A DNA stretch of 64,000 nt from Bradyrhizobium sp. Ai1a-2 (GTDB lineage Bacteria > Pseudomonadota > Alphaproteobacteria > Rhizobiales > Xanthobacteraceae): positions 62,001 to 126,000 of the forward strand of contig NZ_AUEZ01000011.1 in assembly GCF_000426245.1 (NCBI RefSeq), in the 5' to 3' direction. This document shows, one piece after another, positions 26,638 through 33,942 of the stretch. The notes under the pieces were generated by a model, which was not told the DNA's origin, did not search any database, and saw only the letters and a program-made list of their open reading frames with translations. Positions within the stretch are counted from its first letter, which is position 1, and the number at the start of each line of letters is the position of its first letter. A program made the position numbers and the translations under genes.

Positions 26638-27288
26638 ATGAGGACCAACTGGCTTTGCACGACGGCAATCGCCTTGGCGATCAGTGCCGGCACGGCCGTC
26701 GCGCAGGCGCCGGATCAATCGCAGAAGCGCGAGGAGAGTCCGCGTGCGCAGGACGCCGGGCAGCCGCCAGCCGCTGGGATCAATGACGACCAGCGCAAGC
26801 AGATCGTGAATCAGCTGCGCAGCGAACGAACCGCGACCCGGACCTCCAATGTGAAGGTCAATATCGGCCAGCGGCTGCCGTCGGGTATCCAGCCGCACCG
26901 GGTGCCGGCCGACATCGTGCGGATCGTTCCGCAATATCGTGATTACGACTACACGCTCGTTGACAACAGGGTCGTCCTCGTCGATCCGCGGCGGCGGGAG
27001 GTGGTCGACATCCTTGACGACGGGCCGGGCGCCGCAACCTTCGGCCGCATCGCCATCAGCGACGAGATGCGCACAAGGTTCAGGGAGTTGGCGCGGGCTT
27101 CTTCGACCACGGTCGGCACGACCCCTTCGGGTGGAACGTCAGCGTTGAACTGCCTGTCGCTGCAGCCCGTGCCGCAGGAGATGGTCCGTGACAATGCCGA
27201 ACTCAGGAACTACCGCTATGTCGCCGTCGGCAACCAGATTGTGCTGGTCGATCCGCAACAGCAGAAAGTGGTGCAGGTGATCGAGTGA
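26638..27288 (+). CDS. Secreted DUF1236-type protein
   Basis: A 216-residue exported protein. ATG 26638 follows a good ribosome site (CAGGAG) and gives a signal peptide (MRTNWLCTTAIALAISAGTA, cleavage near AQA). After a Gln/Pro-rich linker come two copies of a short module. The first contains YRDYDYTLVDNRVVLVDPRR (about residues 100-120) and the second, at the C terminus, contains LRNYRYVAVGNQIVLVDPQQ and ends VVQVIE. This duplicated tyrosine/VLVDP pattern is that of DUF1236 proteins, abundant in Bradyrhizobium and of unknown function. It is likely outside the nicotinate operon, as the preceding gap is 84 bases. Confidence 0.78.
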   Translation: MRTNWLCTTAIALAISAGTAVAQAPDQSQKREESPRAQDAGQPPAAGINDDQRKQIVNQLRSERTATRTSNVKVNIGQRLPSGIQPHRVPADIVRIVPQYRDYDYTLVDNRVVLVDPRRREVVDILDDGPGAATFGRIAISDEMRTRFRELARASSTTVGTTPSGGTSALNCLSLQPVPQEMVRDNAELRNYRYVAVGNQIVLVDPQQQKVVQVIE

Positions 27289-27324
27289 TGGCCTTTCTCC
27301 CTCTCCCCGTTCTTACGGGGAGTG

Positions 27325-27407
27325 CGTAGGGTGGGCAAAGCGCAGCGTGCCCACCATTCCGAGCACAGTGTTGATGGTGGGCACGCTGCGCTTAGCCCAC
27401 CCTACGG
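27325..27407. repeat. GTAGGGTGGGCAAAGCGCAGCGTGCCCACC-type inverted repeat
   Basis: CGTAGGGTGGGCAAAGCGCA faces TGCGCTTAGCCCACCCTACG, with GCGTGCCCACCAT/ATGGTGGGCACGC inside. The near-perfect long hairpin lies in the gap between convergent genes; the preceding 36 bases contain a shorter CTCCCCGTTCTTACGGGGAG hairpin. Confidence 0.85.
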
Positions 27408-27416
27408 CACTGCGCC

Positions 27417-27502
27417 GTCATTGCGAGCGAAGCGAAGCAATCCATCTCTCCGCGCGCGCGGAAAGAATGGAATGCTTCGTCGCTTCGCTCCTCGCAATGA
27501 CG
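27417..27502. repeat. GTCATTGCGAGCGAAGCGAAGCAATCCA-family inverted repeat, copy 2
   Basis: CGTCATTGCGAGCGAAGCGA pairs with TCGCTCCTCGCAATGACG across a CGCGCGCG centre. It directly abuts the previous repeat and ends 11 bases before the amidohydrolase stop, so two unrelated hairpin families are stacked in one convergent gap. Confidence 0.85.
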
Positions 27503-27512
27503 CCGGGAGAGC

Positions 27513-28709
27513 TTACCGCCCGACGATCTCCGGCACTTTCCCCGCCGGCGGCGTGTTCCGGCTGCGCTGTGTGCGGACGATGCCGTCGATGATGGTCATG
27601 CCGACGCCCGGCAGATCGCCGAGTTGCACGCTCTCCAGGATGTTCTTGCCCGGCGAATGCTGCGCTTTGTCCATGATGACGAAATCGGCCGAGCGGCCGA
27701 CTTCGACCAGTCCGCAGTCCAGTTCCCGCATCCGCGCTGTGTTGCCGGTGGCGAGGCAGAACGCGATCTCGGCCGGCAGTTCGCCGAGCGAGGACAGCAG
27801 CGAGACCATGCGCAGGATCCCGAGCGGCTGCACGCCCGAGCCGGCCGGCGCATCGGTGCCGAGGATGACGCGGTGGAGATCGCCCATCTCGCGCGCGATG
27901 CGCAGCGTGTAGAGCGCCGAGCGCTCATTTCCGTTGTGAACCAGTTCGAGTCCGCGCTTGCAGCCCTCGCAGATGCAGCGGATCTGGTCGTCGGGCAACG
28001 CGGTGTGGCCGCCGTTGATATGGCCGACCACGTCGGTGTCGGCCTCCAGCACGACATCCTTGTCGATCAGGCCGGAGCCGGGAATTGATGGTCCGCCGGT
28101 GTGGATCGTGCTCTGGATGCCGTATTTGCGCGCCCATCCCACCATCTTCCGCGCAGTCGGGCCGTCCTTCACGCCGCCAAGGCCGACCTCGCCGAGCAGC
28201 CTGACGCCGGCGGCAGCCATTTCCCTGAAGTCCTCTTCCACCATCTCGCATTCGATCACCGGCGCTCCGGCATGAACCTTCACGCCGCCGGGCCTGAGCG
28301 TCCAGAATGCGCGCTGCGCGAAGATCGCCATCGCCTTCAGGCCAACCACATCGCGTGGCCGGCCCGGCATGTGGACCTCGCCCGCGGAGATCATGGTGGT
28401 GACGCCGCCGTGCAGATAGCTGTCGATCCAGTTGATCTGGTTCTGCCGCGGCGTCCAGTCGCCCGCCACCGGGTGGACGTGGCTGTCGATCAGCCCGGGC
28501 GCCACCGTGGTGCCATTGGCATCGACGATGGTGGTCGCGCCTTCGGTGTCGACGTCCTTGGCACGGCCGATCGCGGTGATCTTGCCGTTCTCCGCCACGA
28601 TGGTGTCGGCATCGAGGATCGGCCGCTCCAGCGCCCCCGACAGCAACAGCCCGATATTGCGGATCACCAGCTTGCTCGGTCCGGTCGCCTGGGGTGCATC
28701 ATGGGCCAT
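27513..28709 (-). CDS. ena: Enamidase-like amidohydrolase (nicotinate pathway)
   Basis: A 398-residue metal-dependent amidohydrolase. The metal-binding HxH is His77 and His79 in LIDSHVHP; further ligand candidates are His in TIHTGG and DVVGHINGG and Asp in ILGTDAPAGS. Length and sequence pattern match enamidase of Eubacterium barkeri, which opens 1,4,5,6-tetrahydro-6-oxonicotinate to 2-formylglutarate with release of ammonia, the step after 6-hydroxynicotinate reductase. ATG 28709 is chosen because AAGGA lies 7 bases upstream; a TTG further up would include that site. The gene is convergent with the DUF1236-type gene and has its own promoter region carrying the same GTATAC palindrome as the reductase operon. 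Confidence 0.82.
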   Translation of the reverse strand: MAHDAPQATGPSKLVIRNIGLLLSGALERPILDADTIVAENGKITAIGRAKDVDTEGATTIVDANGTTVAPGLIDSHVHPVAGDWTPRQNQINWIDSYLHGGVTTMISAGEVHMPGRPRDVVGLKAMAIFAQRAFWTLRPGGVKVHAGAPVIECEMVEEDFREMAAAGVRLLGEVGLGGVKDGPTARKMVGWARKYGIQSTIHTGGPSIPGSGLIDKDVVLEADTDVVGHINGGHTALPDDQIRCICEGCKRGLELVHNGNERSALYTLRIAREMGDLHRVILGTDAPAGSGVQPLGILRMVSLLSSLGELPAEIAFCLATGNTARMRELDCGLVEVGRSADFVIMDKAQHSPGKNILESVQLGDLPGVGMTIIDGIVRTQRSRNTPPAGKVPEIVGR

Positions 28710-28765
28710 GCTTTGTCCTTCTCGCTCCAATCCCTCTGCCGCGCATTGTGCCTGCGGCCTGACAC

Positions 28766-28800
28766 TCCGATCAAGTCGGAATGTTTATTAGTATACAAAT
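28766..28800 (-). promoter_or_regulatory. Candidate operator O3 and promoter region of the enamidase gene
   Basis: On the minus strand ATTTGTATACTAAT (28787-28800) is a 14-bp palindrome with one mismatched pair, 78 bases before the enamidase start. It contains TATACT as a possible -10; no convincing -35 is seen. It matches the reductase-operon palindrome in the pattern TCATTYGTATACKAA. A second small inverted repeat, TCCGA-N5-TCGGA, lies just downstream at 28766-28780. Confidence 0.58.
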
Positions 28801-28902
28801 GATGTCGGTTGAAAAGGCCTCGCGCACCACTTCCTCTGATTCTGATCCCGAGGAGCCGCGCAAGCACGGCGCCTCGACGGATGGGCGGGACTCCTCACTC
28901 CC

Positions 28903-28980
28903 CGTCATTGCGAGCGGAGCGAAGCAATCCATGCTTCCGCTTGCGGCGCTATGGATTGCTTCGCTCCGCTCGCAATGACG
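28903..28980. repeat. GTCATTGCGAGCGGAGCGAAGCAATCCA-family inverted repeat, copy 3
   Basis: CCGTCATTGCGAGCGGAGCG faces CGCTCCGCTCGCAATGACGG, with GAAGCAATCCAT/ATGGATTGCTTC inside. This is an almost perfect hairpin about 78 bases long, the cleanest of the three copies. Confidence 0.88.
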
Positions 28981-29510
28981 GAGTGGTTGTTTTGGGTGCG
29001 ACAAATCAACTCGACGGGCAAATCACCAAAAGTCTGTCCAGCCCATCGGCGAAAAACATTCCGCTTCCGCCGTCGGGCAAATCAGTGATTTAACTCCGCG
29101 CGTCTCACGGCGGATGAGGGGCGGCTCGCGATCGTCACGAACGTTGCGGTGAGATGCGGTGGACGCGAAGCATACGACTGACGAGCACAAAAAACACGGA
29201 CGGCGAAGTCGTGTGGTCCTGGCGCCCCGACGCTGGCGCTAAGCCTTTCGCGCGAACTTTGTTCGCGCTTGAGGTGACGGTGGCAAGAAAGCCCGGTCAC
29301 CGGGGAGAGCACGAAGTAAGCCGTAACACCATCGCGCAGGGAAAGCCGGAATGCTTCGGTTGAACCTGTGGTCCTACCCCCGTGCTTTTTGTTGCACGGG
29401 ACCCACGGGTGCAACCAGCACCCGGCTTTCCCTGCGCCCTCTGTCTGATGAGAGGGTGAAACGAGACCCAAAGCTCGGGCGTAACGCGTCGCGAGAATGC
29501 GGACCCGTAT
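28981..29510. repeat. Composite dispersed repeat, non-coding
   Basis: The segment begins with GACGGGCAAATCACC and GTCTGTCCAGCCC stretches and continues through TCGCGATCGTCACGAACG, GGCGAAGTCGTGTGGTCCTG, GCCCGGTCACCGGGGAGA, a GTGCTTTTTGTTGCACGGG hairpin and CGGCTTTCCCTGCGCCCTCT. As I recall, this block recurs many times in Bradyrhizobium and Rhodopseudomonas genomes. A minus-strand reading frame of about 129 codons inside it (29082-29471) is often annotated as a hypothetical protein, but its composition and the hairpins argue for a repeat and not a gene. Confidence 0.7.
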
Positions 29511-29641
29511 CCGCTGTTTGAATCAGACGTAGGATGGGTAGAGCGAAGCGAAACCCATCATTCACGCCGCTTGCTCCATCGCGATGGGTTTCGCTTCGCT
29601 CTACCCATCCTACGGACCGCTGTTTGACATTTGAATCAGAC
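29511..29641. repeat. GTAGGATGGGTAGAGCGAAGCGAAACCCATC inverted element flanked by short direct repeats
   Basis: The hairpin proper is 29528-29615, with CGTAGGATGGGTAGAGCGAA facing its near-perfect complement. CCGCTGTTTGA occurs on both sides (29511-29521 and 29617-29627), as does TTTGAATCAGAC (29517-29528 and 29630-29641). This looks like a target duplication left by insertion of the element. Confidence 0.72.
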
Positions 29642-30018
29642 TTCCGGGGACCCCGCAGGCCCCAAGCTGCACCGCCGCATGTGATCATCGATCGGGCTGC
29701 AGCTGCAGAACAAGAATCCTGCAACGCCAGTTCACCGGATCTTGAGCGTCGCGATCTGCGTCATCACCGAATGTTGGCCGACCCTTCCAGTTTGTTGATG
29801 TCTATCCCATCGATCCGACATCCAATCGGCATTGTCGGAACCTAAATCGTTTTTTAGTTGAGAACGGGATGTTCGACCGCCACCTTGACGGCGTCGGCGA
29901 CGTGAAGTCTTTGTTGTCGAGGGCTTGTTCGGGCGGACTATCCGCTAAGTATTGGGGAACGCAAAAGGCTGGGCTGTGGGTCGCCCCACGCAACGGCCTG
30001 TTTTGCTTGGAGACATGG
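29642..30018. other. Non-coding gap before the DUF305 gene
   Basis: About 375 bases with no credible gene, repeat or tRNA. It is less GC-rich than its surroundings and includes AATCGTTTTTTAGTTGAGAACG near 29848, a possible promoter-proximal region for the DUF305 protein. A frame continuous with that gene reaches back to 29869 but begins without a signal peptide or clear ribosome site. Confidence 0.5.
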
Positions 30019-30555
30019 ATGATACTGTTGTCACGTTCTTTCGTTCGCAAACGCGTGATCTCAATTGCGACGACAGCCTCGGTCGCGGCGACGTCGTTTG
30101 TGTTGGCCCAGAATCCCACCAAGGCCTATCACCTTCCTGGCGCCATGTCGGTTCAGTACGTAGCCGATCGCCCCGACTATGCCGACGAGCAGCCCTTCCT
30201 TTCAGAAAACGATGCCGCCATGAACAAGATGATGGCGGACATGACGATCAAGCCGACAGGCGACGTCGACCGCGATTTCGTCGCAATGATGGTCCCGCAC
30301 CATCAAGGCGCGATCGACATGGCGAAGGCCGTCCTTCGCTATGGCCATAACGAGCAGCTTCGCCGGCTTGCCCAGGAAATTGTCGTAACCCAGCAGCAGG
30401 AGATCGCGGCGATGCGCCTTGCGGTTGGAGAGCAGTTGCCGCCGTCGGTTGCGGCGCCGACACAGCCAGGCGCTACGACTGCGCCACAGCCGGATTCGAT
30501 GCCTGCCATGCACTCACCGGACGCGATGTCTGACCACACTATGCATATGCATTAG
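30019..30555 (+). CDS. DUF305 protein, probably periplasmic and metal-binding
   Basis: A 178-residue exported protein starting at ATG 30019, which gives a signal peptide (RKRVISIATTASVAATSFVLAQ); a longer frame from 29869 lacks one. The DUF305 core is clear: FVAMMVPHHQGAIDMAKAVLRYG (about residues 91-113), then LRRLAQEIVVTQQQEIAAM, the four-helix ferritin-like arrangement. The C-terminal tail is rich in Met and His (MPAMHSP, SDHTMHMH). Proteins of this family occur beside copper and other metal resistance genes, and the two His of the PHHQG motif are family-invariant. It lies upstream of an RND pump and two-component system, suggesting a stress or metal response unit; the metal is not known. 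Confidence 0.85.
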   Translation: MILLSRSFVRKRVISIATTASVAATSFVLAQNPTKAYHLPGAMSVQYVADRPDYADEQPFLSENDAAMNKMMADMTIKPTGDVDRDFVAMMVPHHQGAIDMAKAVLRYGHNEQLRRLAQEIVVTQQQEIAAMRLAVGEQLPPSVAAPTQPGATTAPQPDSMPAMHSPDAMSDHTMHMH

Positions 30556-30566
30556 GGGGCGAAACA

Positions 30567-30698
30567 ATGAGTGGGTCGGCTCTCGCGTCTCGCCAGCGGA
30601 TGGGGCGTGGCGAAGACAGAATTCAGCGACGCTATCTGGTGATCACAGGGGGCGTTCCGGACAAGCCCGGTCACGTCGTGCAGGTGCAATTGAGATAA
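30567..30698 (+). CDS. Possible 43-residue small protein
   Basis: ATG 30567 follows AGGGGGCG at a workable distance and opens a 43-codon frame ending TAA at 30696. The product is strongly basic (many Arg) with a short YLVITGGV hydrophobic run and no signal peptide. It fills the 198-base gap between the DUF305 gene and the RND pump gene. No family is recognised. It could be a real small protein, a decayed fragment or chance. Confidence 0.25.
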   Translation: MSGSALASRQRMGRGEDRIQRRYLVITGGVPDKPGHVVQVQLR

Positions 30699-30753
30699 GC
30701 GCGCGGCCGGTTGCGTGAGGACCAGCAGGGCGGCGCGCGGTTAAGGACTGACT

Positions 30754-33700
30754 ATGGGTATCGTTCGCTTCGCTCTGCGGTTTCCACATACATTCTATGT
30801 GGTCGCTGCGCTGATTCTGTTTCTGGGTGCCGTCGCCAGCTACAAGATGCCGACGGACATCTTTCCGGAAATCAACATCCCTGTCGTGACCGTGATCTGG
30901 AGCTACACCGGGCTGAGCACGCCCGAGATGGAGCAGCGCGTCACCACCTACAGCCAGTATTCGATCAGCTCCAACGTCAACGGCATCAAGAACATCGAAG
31001 CCCAGACGATGGCGGGGCTGTCGGTACAGAAGATCTACTTCCAGCCCGACGTCAATCTCGACCTCGCCATCGCCCAGATCGTCTCTGCCACCAACTCGAT
31101 CCGCGCGCTGCTGCCGCCGGGGATCCAGGCGCCAGTGGTGGTGCAGTTCAATGCGTCGAGCGTTCCGGTGCTGCAGATCAGCCTGAGCTCCGACACGCTC
31201 AGTGAACAGCAGCTCTACGATTACGGCATCTATCGCATCCGCCAGCAACTGGCGCCGATCCCCGGCATCACGCTGCCGACGCCGGCCGGCGGCAAGTACC
31301 GCCAGATCATGGTCGATATCGATCCGGAAAAGCTGCTCGCCAAGGGATTGACACCGCTCGATGTGGTCAATGCGGTCAACACCCAGAACCTGACATTGCC
31401 GGCAGGCACTGCGAAGTTCGGCAAGACGCAATATGCCATCCGAACCAATGCGACGCCGCCCAGCATCGAGGACCTCAACAACATTCCGATCAAGGTGGTG
31501 AACGGCGCGACCGTGTTCGTCAAGGATGTCGGACAGGTGCATGACGGCTGGCTGGTGCAGCAGAATGTCGTGCGGCAGAACGGCCGGCGTTCGGTCCTGC
31601 TCAGCATCATCAAGAACGGCAATGCCTCCACTCTCTCCGTGGTCAATGCCGTGCATCAGGCGTTGCAGACGGCGCGCGCCGCGGCACCTGCGGGCATGCA
31701 GATCAATGAGCTGTTCGATCAGTCGGTGTTCGTGAAGGAGTCGGTCACGGGCGTGCTGCGCGAGGGCGCGATCGCCGCGGCGCTGACGGCGCTGATGATC
31801 CTGCTGTTCCTCGGATCGTGGCGCTCGACCGTGGTGGTCATGATCTCGATCCCGCTTTCGATCCTGACCTCGCTGATCGTGCTTTATTTCCTCGGCGAAA
31901 CCTTGAACACGATGACGCTCGGCGGGATGGCGCTCGCGGTCGGCATTCTCGTCGACGACTCGACGGTCACGATCGAGAATACCCATCGGTTGCTGACCGA
32001 GGAGGGCATGCCGCTGCCGCAGGCGACGCTGCATGGCGCCGCGGGCATCGCCGTGCCGACCCTGGTCTCGACGCTCGCGATCAGCTGTGTCTTCACCTCG
32101 GTGGTGTTCCTGGATGGGCCGGCAAAATACCTGTTCACGCCGCTCGGGCTTGCCGTCGTGTTCGCGATGCTGGCGTCCTACGGGCTTTCTCGAACCCTGA
32201 CGCCGATCGTCATCGGTCTGCTGCTCAAGGGCGAACATCATGGCGCGCCGGGGGCGGCCGCGGCCGGCTTGTTCGCCCGCTTCCATGCAGCGTTCGAACG
32301 CGGCTTTGAGGCCATGCGCCACGCTTATTCGCGCTGGCTCACCGAGCTGCTGCAGCATCGCTTCATCATACCCGTAGCCATTGGGCTCGTCCTTTTGCTG
32401 GGCGGCGTGATGTTGCCGATGGTCGGCCGCGACTTCTTCCCGGCGATCGACGGCGGACAGATCCAGCTGCACGTCCGTGCGCCGGCCGGGACCAGGATCG
32501 AGGCGACGGAGCGTGTCTTTCAGCAGGTCGAGAACAAGATCCGCGAAATCATTCCGGACGATCAGCGCAAGCTGATTGTCGACAACATCGGACTGCCGGC
32601 ACGGCCGTACAATCTGGCCTTCAGCGACGGCTCAACCATCGGCGTCAATGACGGCGTGATCCTTGTGGCGCTCAAGGAGGGCCATGCGCCTACCGCCAAC
32701 TATGTGCGCAAGCTGCGCGAGGAGCTGCCAAAGGCCTTCCCGGAAGATACGTTCTACTTCCAGGCGGCTGATATCGTGACGCAGATCCTCAATTTCGGAC
32801 TGCCGGCACAGATCGACGTCCGCACGGTCGGCTACGACAAGGACAATAATCTGCGAGTCGCACAGGAGCTGAGGAAGCGCATCGCTGACATTCCGGGCGT
32901 GGTGGATGCGCATCTGCAGCAGGAAGTGAACGCGCCTGCGTTCTATGCCGATATCGACCGCACCCGCGCAGCCCAGCTCGGCCTGAATGCCAACACCATC
33001 GCCACCAATCTCAATGTCAGCCTGAGCTCTTCCGAACAGGTGCAGCCGAATTTCTGGACCGATCCCAGTTCCGGCATTCCGTACTACTTCGCGGTACAGA
33101 CGCCCGAGAGCAGGATTTCGTCCGTGAGCGATCTCGGCAACACGCCGGTTTCGACGACGCTGGCGTCGATGACCGACACACCCGTGCCCGGCCTGCTCAG
33201 CAACGTCGCCACCTTCAGGCGCGGCAGCGTCCCGACCAATGCCAACCAGGCAAATATTCAGCCGGTCTACGAGATCTATGCCAGTACGCAGGGGCGTGAC
33301 CTCGGCGGCGTCGCGAGCCAGATCAGCCATATCGTCGCCGATCTGCAGAAGCAGCTCAAGCCTGGCAACTCGATCCAGGTGATCGGCCAGATCGACAGCA
33401 TGAACAGCTCGTTCATCAATCTCGGCATCGGCCTGCTGTTTGCCGCGGTCTTTGTCTACATGCTGATGGTCGTGAACTATCAGAACTTCGGTGATCCGTT
33501 CGTCGTCATCCTGGCCTTACCTGCGACGCTCTGCGGCATTCTGACCATGCTGTTCGTGACCGGCACGACGCTGAACGTGCCGTCGCTGATGGGAGCGATC
33601 ATGGCGGTGGGCGTCGCGTCGGCCAACTCGATCCTGCTGGTGACTTTCGCCCGCGAGCAGCAGCTCGCCGGCAAGACCGCGTTCGAGGCGGCGATCGAGG

Positions 33701-33942
33701 CAGGTCACACCAGAATCCGGCCGGTGCTGATGACCGCGGCCGCGATGATCGTGGGCATGATCCCGATGGCGATCGGAGCCGCTGGCGAAGAGCAGAATGC
33801 CGCGCTTGCGCGCGCGGTGATCGGCGGCTTGTTGTTTGCGACGCCGACGACGTTGCTGGTGGTGCCCTATCTGTTTGCCATGCTGCGCAAGGGCAACGAC
33901 GGCGAGAAACATCATGGCGTATTCGACGAGGTGCTGGAATGA
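30754..33942 (+). CDS. RND efflux pump inner-membrane transporter (AcrB/HAE-type)
   Basis: A 1062-residue proton-driven exporter with the usual internal duplication: helix 1 (FYVVAALILFLGAVAS), a large periplasmic loop, helices 2-6, then a repeat after about residue 545. The proton-relay pair in helix 4 is Asp401-Asp402 in GILVDDSTVTIEN. This VDDS form fits drug- or solute-type (HAE) pumps better than CusA/CzcA-type metal pumps. A typical AAGGA ribosome site lies 6 bases before ATG 30754. The periplasmic adaptor gene overlaps its end by ATGA. Adaptor downstream of the pump is the reverse of the common AcrA-AcrB order, and no outer-membrane channel gene is nearby. Confidence 0.94.
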   Translation: MGIVRFALRFPHTFYVVAALILFLGAVASYKMPTDIFPEINIPVVTVIWSYTGLSTPEMEQRVTTYSQYSISSNVNGIKNIEAQTMAGLSVQKIYFQPDVNLDLAIAQIVSATNSIRALLPPGIQAPVVVQFNASSVPVLQISLSSDTLSEQQLYDYGIYRIRQQLAPIPGITLPTPAGGKYRQIMVDIDPEKLLAKGLTPLDVVNAVNTQNLTLPAGTAKFGKTQYAIRTNATPPSIEDLNNIPIKVVNGATVFVKDVGQVHDGWLVQQNVVRQNGRRSVLLSIIKNGNASTLSVVNAVHQALQTARAAAPAGMQINELFDQSVFVKESVTGVLREGAIAAALTALMILLFLGSWRSTVVVMISIPLSILTSLIVLYFLGETLNTMTLGGMALAVGILVDDSTVTIENTHRLLTEEGMPLPQATLHGAAGIAVPTLVSTLAISCVFTSVVFLDGPAKYLFTPLGLAVVFAMLASYGLSRTLTPIVIGLLLKGEHHGAPGAAAAGLFARFHAAFERGFEAMRHAYSRWLTELLQHRFIIPVAIGLVLLLGGVMLPMVGRDFFPAIDGGQIQLHVRAPAGTRIEATERVFQQVENKIREIIPDDQRKLIVDNIGLPARPYNLAFSDGSTIGVNDGVILVALKEGHAPTANYVRKLREELPKAFPEDTFYFQAADIVTQILNFGLPAQIDVRTVGYDKDNNLRVAQELRKRIADIPGVVDAHLQQEVNAPAFYADIDRTRAAQLGLNANTIATNLNVSLSSSEQVQPNFWTDPSSGIPYYFAVQTPESRISSVSDLGNTPVSTTLASMTDTPVPGLLSNVATFRRGSVPTNANQANIQPVYEIYASTQGRDLGGVASQISHIVADLQKQLKPGNSIQVIGQIDSMNSSFINLGIGLLFAAVFVYMLMVVNYQNFGDPFVVILALPATLCGILTMLFVTGTTLNVPSLMGAIMAVGVASANSILLVTFAREQQLAGKTAFEAAIEAGHTRIRPVLMTAAAMIVGMIPMAIGAAGEEQNAALARAVIGGLLFATPTTLLVVPYLFAMLRKGNDGEKHHGVFDEVLE

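Noticed and set aside
29082..29471. A 129-codon minus-strand frame in the repeat-rich gap
   Set aside because: The DNA matches a dispersed repeat block with internal hairpins; similar translations are widely annotated as hypothetical proteins but are probably not genes.
30643..32472. A 609-codon minus-strand frame opposite the RND pump gene
   Set aside because: It is antisense to the proton-relay and periplasmic regions of a clear RND transporter, with biased composition and no motifs.
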